64,000 nt of DNA from Nothophaeocryptopus gaeumannii (GCA_031771865.1 JASISA010000041.1:1550001-1614000), one strand, 5' to 3'; positions 1 to 10,991 are shown, counted from the first letter of the stretch. The notes: a model not told the origin generated them from the letters alone. Program-made: numbers and translations.

Positions 1-598
1 GAAGCACAAGGCTACCCTGGGCATTAGGGAACCTGATGACTGGATGAAGACCATCGGCGGCTGTGAAGCGAAATGCGGCGGCAAGCTGCCATGCAAGCAC
101 GATTGTCCTCTGACATGCCATCCCTTCCCGCACGAGATGGTCAACTGCACCAGGTGCGATTCCAAGCCCGCGTCCTCGGACGATGCCGACTTCACGAACG
201 CGGTCAACGGCTCTCCATCCAAGCTCATCGAGGGCCCGCCGTCCCAGTCTAGCACCGAATCTCGCTCCACGGGTGGTTGGAATGATTGGGCTGCCGCTGA
301 AGAAGCTCGCAAGAAGCAGGAGATTGCCGACTACGTGCCATTCTCTCAGCGACCAAAGGAAGAGGAGCGTCGCGGTGGCAGCTTGGAGGAGATCGAGGTC
401 AAGGAGATCACCAACAAGTTGAAGAAGTCGAACTTCGGTCTTGATGGGCCTGGAGACACCGACAGCTCGGACGGTAAGCTTGTTCAGGGTTGCGTTCGGC
501 GCCAGTGGAAGGCGACGCTGCGTGTGTCGGGTGATGAAGAGCCTGTCGTCGCAGAGAAGGAGGAGAAGGAGGAGGACCTGCTCATTGACTTTGATTGA
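1..598 (+). CDS. NFX1-type zinc-finger protein, C-terminal part (5' end outside window)
   Basis: The reading frame is open from base 2 to the TGA at 596-598, so the gene enters from the left edge and only about 198 C-terminal residues are visible. The first 70 or so residues are rich in Cys and His. They show the spacing of NFX1-type zinc fingers (a C-G-G-K-L-P-C-K-H-D-C-P-L-T-C-H run, then a C-x-x-C pair). This repeat is typical of ZNFX1/Hrr1-like helicases and of NFX1-type RNA or chromatin factors. After the fingers comes a low-complexity tail containing W-N-D-W and an acidic end (L-L-I-D-F-D). The helicase part, if there is one, lies upstream, so helicase versus FAP1/NFX1-type regulator cannot be decided here. 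The gene converges on the 2EXR gene to its right. Confidence 0.75.
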   Translation, partial: KHKATLGIREPDDWMKTIGGCEAKCGGKLPCKHDCPLTCHPFPHEMVNCTRCDSKPASSDDADFTNAVNGSPSKLIEGPPSQSSTESRSTGGWNDWAAAEEARKKQEIADYVPFSQRPKEEERRGGSLEEIEVKEITNKLKKSNFGLDGPGDTDSSDGKLVQGCVRRQWKATLRVSGDEEPVVAEKEEKEEDLLIDFD

Positions 599-951
599 GG
601 GTCTGGAGTTCCTTCGTCGATATGAGCGTTCACAGCGGGCGTTGGTTAGCGAGGCGTTGCGGCGCACTACAAGAGGTGGTCAAGCAAGATCCGCTCTTTC
701 TTAACTGTGGGCGAGCCTTGCTCCATACAGCATAGAAGCCTTCGTAGCAACATCATTGCATGACTGATCGAATTGCCAGCCTCTTAGGCTCCCTACAAGA
801 AGTCCAATGCCCCTGTCACGTGCTCCAGTGACATTGAAGTGTCAAGCGCGGAGACCGGAAGGCACCTAGATCCATTCGATCCCCGTCTTTCCTCTCATGA
901 AATTCATAGCACCTATTGCGTTCCTTTGTTCTTTCCCTTCTCTCTTCAGAT
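599..951. other. Convergent intergenic gap
   Basis: This stretch separates the 3' ends of the zinc-finger gene and the 2EXR gene. I see no coding frame or RNA gene in it; it should hold both 3' UTRs. Confidence 0.5.
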
Positions 952-1779
952 TCAATGTCGGTACTCCGCAAAAACATCTACAATCGCTCCACTCCTCGAA
1001 CCCCTCACTCCCTCCTCTACCAACTCCAGAGTCGCATCAACCACCTCTGCCGGCACCATCTTGACACTATCCTCCTGCCTCTCTTCTTCAACCCCGAAAT
1101 TACTCAATTGCATATCCCTCCTAACAGGTCTTGCCATGTTCGCGGGATTGGGGTTGAATATATCCGGATTACGGATCCCGCCTTGCCTTATCACTATGAT
1201 CCTGTTCACAAACTCGGATTGATAAGGTTCGGTTATGGGGGATAAGGAGGTTAGAATCCTTGTGGAGGACGGGAGATAGGAGAGGATTTCAGAGAAGAGG
1301 GCGGAGTGTCGGATGGTAGTGATTTGTTCCGAGTAGCGGGAAGCGTCGTAGAGGAAGACGAGCCGGGCGGTTCGGCAGGATGTGAGGGCGGAGAGGGAAG
1401 TAAAGTCTACATCTGCGTACGAAGCTGCGAAGTTGGCTGTACAATCGAAGACTAGACACACATGTCTTAAACGCTCCAGGATGCGTTGCGGGAGGCGCTT
1501 CTCGGATATGGCAGGCCAGCAGGTATCATGGGCGTCGAGGACGAGGGTGATTTCGTTGGAGAGGATGAGGTGTTGCGCCTCGGAGTGGATTTGTCGGCAG
1601 GTGGTCAGGAGGGGAGGGGAGATGATTGGGTAGGTTGCTTTGCGTTTTGAGGATGAGAAGGTTAGGCAGAGGGCTCCGCCGCCCGGAGAGAGGGCGTATT
1701 CGTAGATGAGGTCGCGGAGTTCGCGCGGGAGGGAGAGGAGGTGGGAGGAAGCTTGGGACTCTGTTGGGTCTGGAGGCAT
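952..1779 (-). CDS. 2EXR/F-box-like domain protein
   Basis: Single-exon frame of 275 residues. Residues 13-30 (L-L-S-L-P-R-E-L-R-D-L-I-Y-E-Y-A-L) form the signature first helix of fungal 2EXR/F-box-like proteins. It is followed by the usual L-L-x-T-C-R-Q-I-H-S-E-A segment near residue 60, where many members have 'L-L-x-v-C-R-q-i-y-x-E'. These proteins are greatly expanded in filamentous ascomycetes and most have no assigned biochemical role; the N-terminal motif suggests an adaptor. The rest of the protein has no catalytic motif that I recognise. The start was taken at the first ATG ahead of the motif. The gene converges on the zinc-finger gene and is divergent from the polymerase gene. Confidence 0.7.
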   Translation of the reverse strand: MPPDPTESQASSHLLSLPRELRDLIYEYALSPGGGALCLTFSSSKRKATYPIISPPLLTTCRQIHSEAQHLILSNEITLVLDAHDTCWPAISEKRLPQRILERLRHVCLVFDCTANFAASYADVDFTSLSALTSCRTARLVFLYDASRYSEQITTIRHSALFSEILSYLPSSTRILTSLSPITEPYQSEFVNRIIVIRQGGIRNPDIFNPNPANMARPVRRDMQLSNFGVEEERQEDSVKMVPAEVVDATLELVEEGVRGSRSGAIVDVFAEYRH

Positions 1780-2231
1780 GGCGAGGGTTGGAGTTTAGGC
1801 TCGCAGAGGCCTTTGAATGTTCTTTTGTTCTTGACGATATAGCAGCAGAGAGGGAGAGGAGAGAGGTTGCACACGAGGATGGCGTGTTTATACCTTCTGT
1901 TTTGGCTTCAGGCACCCGAATTGAGGCACAGCAGGGATGGAATCCTTCAAGCTCCGATTCCATACGAGAGCATGATCTTTAGTGTTTGCTGTGCTCAGTC
2001 GACGCATGGTCTCTGTGAGAAGGTCAGAAATGCGATAGAAGAAAGAAGTTGTTCTTGGCCAAGAAAGGCACATGCTCGGGACCCTGGTCGATGACGAAGG
2101 TGCTCTACGCGCGACGCGACTCGAGATATGGAAGCGTGTCAATACACCAACACACATCTTGCAACATCATCTTGCCCTTGTTGGACTTCTGGTATGAACA
2201 TGAGCTAACGAGAAATGACGATGCCGCGATC
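1780..2231. other. Divergent promoter region, 2EXR gene / RAD30
   Basis: The two genes are read outward from this 452-bp gap, so it should hold both promoters. The polymerase frame can be extended upstream to 2049 in the same phase, but that extension lacks family resemblance. Confidence 0.4.
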
Positions 2232-4322
2232 ATGTCCTCGCCGCAACCCTTTACCTCCTCGCAGCTTTCGCCCACGACTCGTCGAGCGCGCCGCAGCAAG
2301 TTCACGTACAAGCATCTCTCCACTCTGCAACACTCCGCAACGAATTGTCCTCTCCGAGTCATAGCCCACATCGATCTCGATGCCTTCTACGCGCAATGTG
2401 AGATGGTCCGGCTGGAGGTCGAGCCGGACCAGCCACTTGCAGTTCAGCAATGGCAAGGCCTGATCGCCATCAATTACCCGGCTCGCGCGTACGGCCTTAA
2501 TAGGCATGTCACTATCACCGAAGCGAAAGAGAAGTGTCCAGATATTATATGTCAACATGTCGCGACGTGGAAAGAGGGAGACACTAAATGGAGTTACTCC
2601 GACGATGCGTGGAAGGAGATCGCAATCAGGAAGGTCTCTCTAGATCCATACCGGATCGAGAGTAGGAGAATCTTGAAGCTGATCAAGGATACGTTACCGA
2701 GCGACAAGCAGCGAGTGGAAAAAGCGAGCATTGATGAGGTCTTTCTTGATCTATCTGCGCAAGTACATGGAATACTGCTAGAGCGATATCCCGAGCTTCA
2801 CGGCCCACCTCCGTACGATGATCCTTCCGAACCGCTTCCAAGACCGCCAACCACCGCTTTGGATTGGAAGGCAGATGCTTTGGTTGACCTGGACAGCTCG
2901 CACTCAGAAGAGGATGATCCAGACTGGGACGATATCGTCATGCTGATCGCGTCCGAGATCGTGCGTGACGTGAGAGCAGCAATATTCAAAGAGTTGAAAT
3001 ATACCTGCTCGGCTGGCCTTAGCAGAAACAAAACGCTGGCAAAGCTGGGCTCTGGTCACAAGAAGCCGAATTCTCAGACCGTGATTCGGAATCGAGCAGT
3101 CCAACACTTCCTATCCGGGTTCAAGTTCACGAAGATCAGGAACTTGGGAGGCAAATTGGGCGATGAAGTTGTTGCTGCGTTCAATACCGACTCAGTGTCG
3201 GAGCTTCTTCCAGTTTCGATCGACAGATTGAAGAGCCAATTGGGCGACGGCACTGGCTCTTGGCTGTACCATGTCCTCCGTGGCGAAGATGATAGCGAGG
3301 TCAATCCAAGGACTCAGATCAAGTCCATGCTCTCCGCGAAATCCTTCAGGCCATCGATCAACAGCTTTGAGGTCGCCTGCAAATGGCTTCGCATCTTTGT
3401 TGCGGACATTTTTGGCAGACTAGTCGAAGAGGGCGTGCTGGATAACAAGCGGAGACCGAAGACGATCAGCATCCATCATCGACAAGGGCAGCAGACGAGA
3501 AGCAAATCAGGTCCACTTTCTATGGGGAAGACCATAACCGAGGAAGCGCTCTTCGATATGGCAAAGAACTTACTGGCGCAGGTCATCGTCGATGGTCGCG
3601 CCTGGCCATGTGCGAATCTCTCTTTGTCTGTTGGCGGATTTGAAGAAGGCGTGTCTAACAATATGGGAATCAATACCTTCCTGGTGCGTGGCAACGAAGC
3701 CAAAGCCATGCAAAACGCGATGCTAGCGAGAGAAGACTCCAGCGGCCGAGCGCCATCACGCAAGAAGCGAAAGATCAAAGTCGGCGGGATCCCGAACTTC
3801 TTTGCCCACAAATACAACAATCATGACAGCGACGTCGAAGACGATAGTCATGAGACTACATCCAACAGCCACGAGACCATACATGCATCAGAGCCAACAG
3901 AGCCAGAGCATGAAGATGGGGAAACACATGAGCAGTACCTGCAGGATCTTGAAGAGGATGGACCAATAGACCTTCCTCCGTCTGCGCAGATGCCAGTGCC
4001 CACGCAAGCAATACAAGCAACACCACCTTCAGGTACACTTGAACAGCCCGAGGATCATACCCAGCAGATAACACTTGACGGCTACCTATGCGACCGCTGT
4101 AAGAAGCGAATACCGGAAGACGACAGAGCGGAACATGAGGACTTCCACTTCGCACAAGACCTGCAGAATGAGGCTGCAAGTCCTCAAAGACCACCGCCGA
4201 AGCCCGTGCCTCCGGCAAAGACGCCCGCGTCTTCAAAACAGAAGCCCAAAGGCCGAGGAAGACCGCCTGCCAATGCTGTTGGGGCGCCTGAGAAGGGGCA
4301 GAAGAGGTTGGCTTTTGGGTGA
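2232..4322 (+). CDS. RAD30: DNA polymerase eta (Y-family translesion polymerase)
   Basis: Single exon, 696 residues from the chosen ATG. It is a nuclear polymerase that bypasses UV photoproducts at stalled forks. Visible Y-family motifs are the metal-binding H-I-D-L-D-A-F-Y block (Asp48, Asp50) and the S-I-D-E-V-F-L-D-L block with the catalytic Asp-Glu pair. A helix-hairpin region (R-N-L-G-G-K-L-G) follows, then a little-finger region. Near residue 520 a basic stretch is followed by V-G-G-I-P-N-F-F, which resembles a PCNA-binding box lacking the Gln. Further on, Q-I-T-L-D-G-Y-L is a second PIP-like element, immediately before a UBZ-type finger (C-x-x-C ... H-x-x-x-H) that binds ubiquitin on PCNA. 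I chose the ATG at 2232 rather than the in-frame upstream one because similarity begins there. The C-terminus is Lys/Pro-rich. Confidence 0.92.
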   Translation: MSSPQPFTSSQLSPTTRRARRSKFTYKHLSTLQHSATNCPLRVIAHIDLDAFYAQCEMVRLEVEPDQPLAVQQWQGLIAINYPARAYGLNRHVTITEAKEKCPDIICQHVATWKEGDTKWSYSDDAWKEIAIRKVSLDPYRIESRRILKLIKDTLPSDKQRVEKASIDEVFLDLSAQVHGILLERYPELHGPPPYDDPSEPLPRPPTTALDWKADALVDLDSSHSEEDDPDWDDIVMLIASEIVRDVRAAIFKELKYTCSAGLSRNKTLAKLGSGHKKPNSQTVIRNRAVQHFLSGFKFTKIRNLGGKLGDEVVAAFNTDSVSELLPVSIDRLKSQLGDGTGSWLYHVLRGEDDSEVNPRTQIKSMLSAKSFRPSINSFEVACKWLRIFVADIFGRLVEEGVLDNKRRPKTISIHHRQGQQTRSKSGPLSMGKTITEEALFDMAKNLLAQVIVDGRAWPCANLSLSVGGFEEGVSNNMGINTFLVRGNEAKAMQNAMLAREDSSGRAPSRKKRKIKVGGIPNFFAHKYNNHDSDVEDDSHETTSNSHETIHASEPTEPEHEDGETHEQYLQDLEEDGPIDLPPSAQMPVPTQAIQATPPSGTLEQPEDHTQQITLDGYLCDRCKKRIPEDDRAEHEDFHFAQDLQNEAASPQRPPPKPVPPAKTPASSKQKPKGRGRPPANAVGAPEKGQKRLAFG

Positions 4323-4544
4323 CATAAGATAATTTGGATAGCCTCGATGAGAGATGAACATTTGAGTATCTGGACACAGTAGGTCCTCGTCCTTGCAAAC
4401 ACGCTGTCTATATCTATCCTCTCATGCTCCGTTCTTCTCGCTTCCAGATATACCATCCCCCGAATGTGCGCCCTCGCTCCGTCGTCATCAAATCACATCA
4501 TATCATTCAGTGTTCATTTCTCAACAAGTCCCAGCCTCTCCATC

Positions 4545-5930
4545 TCACCGCGCCCCAAAATCCATACTCGTCCTCCCACTCCCCCGTTCACTCCCCGGTG
4601 GCGACCTTGAATCACCCCTCCCCGTCATCGTCCTCTCATACCGAATCGGCAACTGCGCAATACTAAATGGTCCTCCTTTGACAATATTCGTCTCGGGCGG
4701 TGTCAATTCTCCCTGAACATTCTGAGAAACCTTGTTCGCGGCCTCCTCGCCCGTCGAAGAAGATAGGAGATAGACGAGTTTGGTGTATGCAGCTTCGGTC
4801 GTCATGTCGTGGCCTAATTGTATACCCGCTTCGACGAGTTTCCTCGCGGGTTCGTAGGATGCTGAAACGGAACCGTGGAGACATTGCGTTACGTTTACGA
4901 TTACTACGCCTCGACGCACGGCTTCTGAGAGGGTCGGGATGATGGATAAGGGCATATTTCCCGCTCCGAAAGTTTCGAGGACTACGCCGCGTATGGTTGG
5001 CGAGGAAGAGAGGATTGCTGAGATAATGGAGGGGGTTATACCGGGCCAGACTTTTATAACTACCACGCGGGAGGAGTCCATTTCGGGGAGGTCTTTCGTT
5101 GGTTTGTGGATTGTGGCGTGTGTGGGGTGGAGGAGATTATCCCAGTGGACTACGATTCCTGTTTCTGAGACGGTGGCGAGAGGTCCTGCATTGGGTGATT
5201 CGAATCCGGAATATGAACTCGCCGATATCTTGGTAATCCGTGTGCCTCGCAACAATTTATGTCCAAAGAAAACACACACCTCCGGAATCCTCAAATGCGA
5301 AGCCAGCACAATCGACCCCAAGAGATTATCGGACCCATCGGAGTCCGCGAAGAACATACTTCGTTGCGCTCCTGTCAAAACGACGGTTTTTTGCAGATTG
5401 GGCATGAGCATAAACGAAAGCGCAGCGGATGTATACCCCAACGTATCCGTCCCATGACAAATAACAAACGCGTCAAAGGAAGCCTCATTCGACCTAATCG
5501 TCCGGGCGAGTTGATTCCAAGTCGGAGAATGCGCAGTCGAAGAATCCAGAAGTGGATAAAATTCCAATATCGTACACCTCACATTCGCACCATTCCTATC
5601 TCTCGGCAGACGCAAGGAAGGTGCTTCACGAGCAACGCCGTGCTCGTCGGTGATATTGGTAGTGGGAATCGGGGTTCCGTCGTTGTAGGTTGGATTGGGA
5701 CGGAGACATTCGTCTAGGAAGAATTTGGAGGTGACGAGGCCGTCGGCGGAGTCTTGCATGCAGATTGTTCCTCCGGCGACGACTAAGAGGACAGAAGGTT
5801 CGTATAGATCTTCTGCTTCTTGGGGTCGGGTGTTGTTGTTGTTGTTGTAGTTGGTTGATGTGGGGCCGTTCATGTATCGTTGCCGGTTGGCGATTACGAA
5901 GGATAGGAGTTTGTAGATTCCAGAAGACAT
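4545..5930 (-). CDS. L-asparaginase (asparaginase/glutaminase family)
   Basis: Predicted to hydrolyse L-asparagine to aspartate and ammonia. With the start at 5930 the protein has 461 residues; an alternative in-frame ATG at 5873 would give 442. Both catalytic triad blocks are present: the A-G-G-T-I-C block, where the Thr is the nucleophile (the usual preceding Thr is Ala), and H-G-T-D-T-L with the Thr-Asp pair. The K-L-L-R-G-T-R-I-T-K segment supplies the conserved Lys region, followed by F-E-S-P-N-A. I see no convincing secretion signal, which suggests an intracellular enzyme. Upstream of the core is a short Asn run encoded by GTT repeats on the plus strand (near 5831-5847). The gene converges on RAD30. 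The frame extends upstream to 6110, but that stretch looks like 5' UTR. Confidence 0.88.
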   Translation of the reverse strand: MSSGIYKLLSFVIANRQRYMNGPTSTNYNNNNNTRPQEAEDLYEPSVLLVVAGGTICMQDSADGLVTSKFFLDECLRPNPTYNDGTPIPTTNITDEHGVAREAPSLRLPRDRNGANVRCTILEFYPLLDSSTAHSPTWNQLARTIRSNEASFDAFVICHGTDTLGYTSAALSFMLMPNLQKTVVLTGAQRSMFFADSDGSDNLLGSIVLASHLRIPEVCVFFGHKLLRGTRITKISASSYSGFESPNAGPLATVSETGIVVHWDNLLHPTHATIHKPTKDLPEMDSSRVVVIKVWPGITPSIISAILSSSPTIRGVVLETFGAGNMPLSIIPTLSEAVRRGVVIVNVTQCLHGSVSASYEPARKLVEAGIQLGHDMTTEAAYTKLVYLLSSSTGEEAANKVSQNVQGELTPPETNIVKGGPFSIAQLPIRYERTMTGRGDSRSPPGSERGSGRTSMDFGAR

Positions 5931-6791
5931 GGTAGCGTATTCTTGTTCCAAAGAGGATGTGAGGTATACACGCGAAAGGAACTCGAAGTATGCAAGTCTG
6001 CTCTTAACAATGAATTTCTTCTGAGGACTGAGGACAAAGACAAAAACAACCCGCAGATACACCTTGCTGGAATAGTAGTGTGGGCAAGACGTCGAAATCC
6101 GTCTTATCAAGCTTCACAACCCATCCAATGAAAGAAAATCTTTTCCTCACCGTCCATTTCTCCAGATGGGGAGAGCACGCTACGGCGCGAAGAAAATGGG
6201 TATTCACGGCCTTTCTTGAATCCATAGTGATAGCGAAGGGTAGGTGGTGCCGTTGATCAAAAAAGGCGCTATCTGTACAAATTACCCCTTCAAAATTGAA
6301 GATTGGCGGGAAAGTGTGAGGCGTGGTCAGGAAGAGAAGAGGGCGGGATCGGAACGGCGACTGGGAAGTTGAGAATGCCGAGCGCCAAGGCCGGGTCTTC
6401 CCAGCACGGACGTCCACGGGAAGATGGCACGAGCCTCGAGGTATGCGATGCGATAAGAATACCTTTGAAGTCCTCGTCCGAGAAAGAAGCTGTATGTTGA
6501 AGTGAAGAAATTCAAGAATCAAAGTCGTCAAAACCAAAGCACACTGTATTCGCTCCGGAGAGGCGCCCTCACAAATGCCGCTCCATGCTTATTTCATGCC
6601 GGTCGTTAAAGTCATAGGCTGATCTTCTACCGCCGCCTGTTTCTATCCTTCACTACTTAGGTGATCTGCTCCTCGCAAAAGTGGTATCTTTCGTTTCAAA
6701 AAGTACTCAAGCCGCTCATCACGCTCATGCCTAGTCGTATGCAAGGAGAAAGTTTGTCGCATTGCCGTTGGACTGGCGACGCTCAGCGTAC
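5931..6791. other. Upstream region of the asparaginase gene
   Basis: This stretch lies between the asparaginase start and the 3' end of the DUF8035-like gene. It contains a 177-codon minus-strand frame (6004-6537) that I do not accept as a gene. I see no RNA gene or repeat. Confidence 0.4.
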
Positions 6792-9021
6792 CTAGCGCCG
6801 GTATCTGCGGCCGTCACGATCGTAGATGTACTCGCGTTCGTAGATATGTTCCTCGTACTTCGATCGTGGTGGAGCAGGAACGGGAGGAGGCGGAGGAAGC
6901 ATCTTAGGCAATCGCTCCGATTCCTCCCTCTCCCACTGGATCTCGCGAATGCGTTCGCGGCGCTCACGCTTGATATCCTCGGTGATCTCAACGAGACGTA
7001 GTACGTCCTCCTATTTGGGTTGTCAGCAGCTTTTCCTCGCTTTATTTTGTCTTCGATTGACTTACGTATTTCAGGTATTCCATGACGTAGAAGTGGTTGT
7101 CCGTCTCTTCACACTCATAACCCATCTCCTCAATAGCTTCCTTGATGACCAGATCTTTAGTGACCTCCGTCCACATCTTGTCACGTCTGCCCGTGTCACG
7201 TGGCTTGCGACCATGTTCGTGCGTGATTCTGATCTCCTCCTTCGTCTCCCGCGTAGCCTCACGTGGTGGAGCTGGAGCTGGCGGAGGGAGCGGTGGGGGT
7301 GAGTGTCGACGTGGGGGAGGAGCAGCATAGCCATTGCCGAAGTCGGATTCATAAATTCGGTCGCCTGTGATGAATTTGCCGCGTCGCTCACCATTGTAGC
7401 GCTGCCAGGTGATCTCTTGGGCACCTCCTCCAACGCCATCCATGCGCACGCGTTCAGTACCGGGCGGCACATCCACGAGAGCCCAGTCTCGAGTGGCGCC
7501 ATTATACGCCTCACCTGGATATGCTCGGGATGCGATCTTGCGATTGTAGTACTCAGCTTCCTCTGCAAGCTCATCGTCGTAGTGATGATGGCGACGAGTG
7601 AGAGGCAATGGCTCGGGAGAGGGAGAACGACGGCGTGTGCTTACACTGACGGATCGCTTGCGGTCAACGCTGATCGATCTTCGACGCGAGACTGCTCTAT
7701 CATTCTCACGGAAATCTCTCTCGATGTTGATCTCTTCATCATAAGCCTTGCCATTTCGCACACCCTTTCGTCGAATTTCAATTTCGAGATTATCTTCCTT
7801 CGTTTCCTCCTTGGGCGGGCTTGGTGGAGCAGGAGGTGGTGGAGGCGTAGGAGATCGAGCGCGCTCAACGCCATGGTCGATGTGTCGATGGTGGGTGATG
7901 ACTTCCTGGATGATTGGTGGTCGGTAGATAGGTTCTGGTGGCGGTGGTAGAGGCTCAGGAGTTGGCTCGCGCGGTGGCTCTGGCTCGGGTGAAGGGCTTC
8001 TCTCCTTCTCCTTGCGCCTGATGATGATCTCTTCCTTTTCGTAGTCCTGTGGTGGAGGTGGTGGAGGAGTTCTTGGTCTGCGTACAACCCATTCTTCTTC
8101 CTTCCTCGCGACCAAGTTTGGCCGGCTCTGCGAACGATGGCGGTGAGAGCTGCGCTCGCGAATATCAATCTCTTCCTTAAAGGATTCGCGGCCTCTGTTG
8201 GGCGGTGAGCGTCGTTCCCTGAAGATGACTTCCTCCCTGTCGACCTCACTTCTCGGTGGTGGGGGAGCTGGCGAGCGTCGCTCACGAATATCGATCTCCT
8301 CTCGTTCTATCCTGGAGCGAGCAGGGGGTGCACGGCTTCGCTCACGCTCAATATCGATCTCGATCTCTGTCTTCTCATTTCTAGGCGGCGGTGCAGCTGG
8401 TCTCTCACCGCCTCCACGGCGGAAGCGGATCTCTTCAATCGGCGCTTCGCTTGGCGGGGGTGGTGGACGGCTCTCTCGTTCCTCTCGTCTGATCTTGATG
8501 TCGATCTCTTCGTCTGAGTGCCGCTCTCGGGGTGGTGGTGGACGTGAGCGAGTACGTTCCCGGTATATAATCTCCTCCTTATCGCCGACCTCACTACGCT
8601 GGGCTCGAGGGTAAGGTGGGCCTCGAGAACGTTCACGCTCCTTGAAAACGATCTTGGTTTCTTCCTCCCGCTCTTGAGGGCGACTGGATCTCACTGTCTC
8701 GAGACTGCGTCGACGCCTCGGCCGCGAGAAGACTTCCTCCTCGACCTCCCTCTCCTCCCGCACCACCAGCGGACCTGCGTGCGATGATTTGCCATAGTCT
8801 TCTCGCAGGAAGTCTGGTTGGCGGGGTCCACGACGTTCGCTGACAACGGAGTCTCTCTCCTTGACGACTGTTTCGGCGCGACGGGGTTCGCGATACTCTT
8901 GGCGACTGATGTCGACTTCCAGATCATCGTAGTCGCGGTCTCGGCGGGGTCTGCGGTAGAAGTCTGATTCTCGCTCCTCGTAGCGGTCAGCCACAGGGTA
9001 GTCGCGCGGGTGTCGAGACAT
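6792..9021 (-). CDS. DUF8035-like charged-repeat (RS-rich) protein
   Basis: Two exons: 9021-7066 and 7010-6792. The 55-bp intron has GTAAGT at its donor and AAATAG at its acceptor. The N-terminal two thirds is extremely rich in Arg, Glu, Ser and Pro. About a dozen times it repeats an alternating acidic/hydrophobic strand followed by basic residues, of the type E-E-I-D-I-R-E-R-R-S, separated by Pro-rich linkers. The C-terminal domain is globular in character (W-T-E-V-T-K-D-L-V-I-K-E-A-I-E-E-M-G-Y ... F-Y-V-M-E-Y-L-K-Y-E-D-V). It resembles the DUF8035 domain of fungal proteins. After it come a charged helix and a Pro run, then a Tyr/Arg-rich end. Nuclear RNA-related function is plausible from composition but not shown. 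Splicing restores the C-terminal helix; reading through the intron ends at a stop within it. Confidence 0.75.
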
Positions 9022-10991
9022 CGTGGAGTGGCTCGTGGCTCGCAAAGAATGTAGAAGATACTGGGGCGGACTATGTTTCCAGATCAAAAAGTCAATCCGA
9101 CTTCAGGTCAGATCAGATCAGCGTGAGTAGTACTGCAGGCAAGTCCGACGATGCGGGCAGCCTGAGCCTGAGCCTGAGTCTGCGAGCGGCAGTTGCCAAC
9201 AGCAGCTGTCGTTCTCTGGTTGTGTCAGGTGAGAGTCGGAGGCAGCGCCTCACTCACGCTGAGAGTACACGACAACCTGGCAGGCAAGCTGAGCACGCGG
9301 AAACAAGGTGAAGGTGCGAGGCCGGCTTGTACTCTGCTCTCAGAAGTTCGGGGCGGGAATGTGGTGCAACAGCGGATAGCTGAAGCTAAGTAATAAATGT
9401 ATGAGGGTGCACTCCCAAAGCAAACGACAGAAACAGCACCACACTCGTTCGCGCTGGGCTACACAAATGCATGTGCTCTGGGTCAACGCCGCGCGGTGGA
9501 AGAGTATGTAAGAGAAGACAGAGTGCGTCTTATTGAGTCGTCGTCGCAGCTCGCCCGTCGCATGGTCGCTTGTGCCATCTCACGGCTATGACCGCCTGCA
9601 CTCTCACACTCACAGCGTGCTCTGAGAGGTCGACGGGTGCGTGCAGGGGAATGGGGATGAGGCCTGTTGGCCTGTCGAAGTGGAGGGCCCTGCGAGTTGA
9701 CGTATGCACCGCATCGCCTGCCCCAAAAGACGGCCAAAGACTGGTGCAGTCCTCGCTGGGCACCACTCACACGACGCCCCGAGACTGCCTTCTAGCCACC
9801 GCCCGGGGAGACATTGCGCATGGGCAGCGACAGGAGGCCGTCGTCGTGGAATTTGGTCCATCTCAAAGAGGCCAAGCCAGGACATCCTGACTTTCCATCC
9901 TGCCTCACGCCCAAACTGTGAACCACCATTGTGAGAAAGTCTAAAAGGAGTGCAGCTCCAACGCATCCGAAGGCTGGCCCCGAACCTACATGGCTAGCCG
10001 TCAAACACGCGGACGAGCCGGGCCTGTCAGGCATGACTTGTGTAGAAAGCAGGATTGTTATCCTGGTGAAGGGAGTGGCTTTCTAGCCCAATCGCGCCAA
10101 CCTCCACTGCAGGACTGACTGCACTGTGATTGCCCTCTATATCTCCTTCCACTGCATTGTGACGTTGGGCATTTTCGTGTTTCATTTCTTGTTTCGTGCG
10201 TTTGAGCATTCACATGCTAGTCTTCTTACCGAATCTCCCAGCCTTCGAGCATAATTGCCGATCGGTATGCCAGATGGCGAACAGGTTCGGGTGTCACAGA
10301 TGGGACTACCGTTCAGCGAAAATCCATGCGCGTGCAACTCTGTCCTGATAGATTGACTTATCTTCGGGATAGCTACATGTATTCGTGCAGCTCCAAGCTG
10401 TCATCCTGGGTGGAACTGCGCAGGACTGGTCTCAGGACAACTACTCCTGTACTCCTGTCAGATTACCGGCGCTACGTGAAGGATGATCTGAGACGACATG
10501 ACCTCCTTCCGTATTCTGCAACATCAACAAACGTGGCCTACCTTTCTTGCCAAGGAAGCTTTACAGGTGAAGCACACTAGTTCTAGCTCCTTCCGTCCCT
10601 TTTGAAAGAACAATGCCGTCCAGTTCAGACCCCGCTGCAGAGCATCTGGGAAAAGCGACGAGGCTACGACAGCAAACCATAGGCCAGTACACTGGTGGTA
10701 GGTGAAGGCAAGTAGAGCATTATTTCTGTATCAAGGCTTTGGCTTCTTTAGACAATCTTGGGCGATTTAATATGTCGACAGTGACTCACGCCTAAACAGC
10801 AAGCGGTGATCGATTCTGGACAGCAAACACAGCCTCGATGAGACGCCTGTCTACCTGCGAGCCGCTGAGCTCCATCAACATCTACCAGTTCCACTACTGT
10901 CGCTAGCATCACAGAATGAGCTCGGCGAGTCATTAACCAATTCTCTCCAGCGTCCTAGGCAAAGCCGACAATTCGAAGACCACCAGGCATT
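9022..10991. other. Long divergent intergenic region (about 2 kb)
   Basis: This region lies between the starts of the DUF8035-like gene and the RNA cyclase gene, so it should carry both promoters. A short imperfect CCTGAG hexamer run lies near 9160-9180. The short frames on both strands show no family motif and overlap one another. I see no tRNA, transposon or coding relic. Confidence 0.4.

Noticed and set aside
2049..2231. Upstream start for polymerase eta
   Set aside because: The frame stays open but the extra 61 residues lack homology, and the ATG at 2232 sits at the expected distance from the first catalytic motif.
6004..6537. 177-codon minus-strand frame upstream of asparaginase
   Set aside because: No family resemblance; it overlaps the likely 5' leader of the asparaginase gene and competing frames.
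7303..8614. Plus-strand frames of 138-215 codons across the DUF8035-like gene
   Set aside because: They are antisense readings of the repeated Arg/Glu-rich coding sequence.
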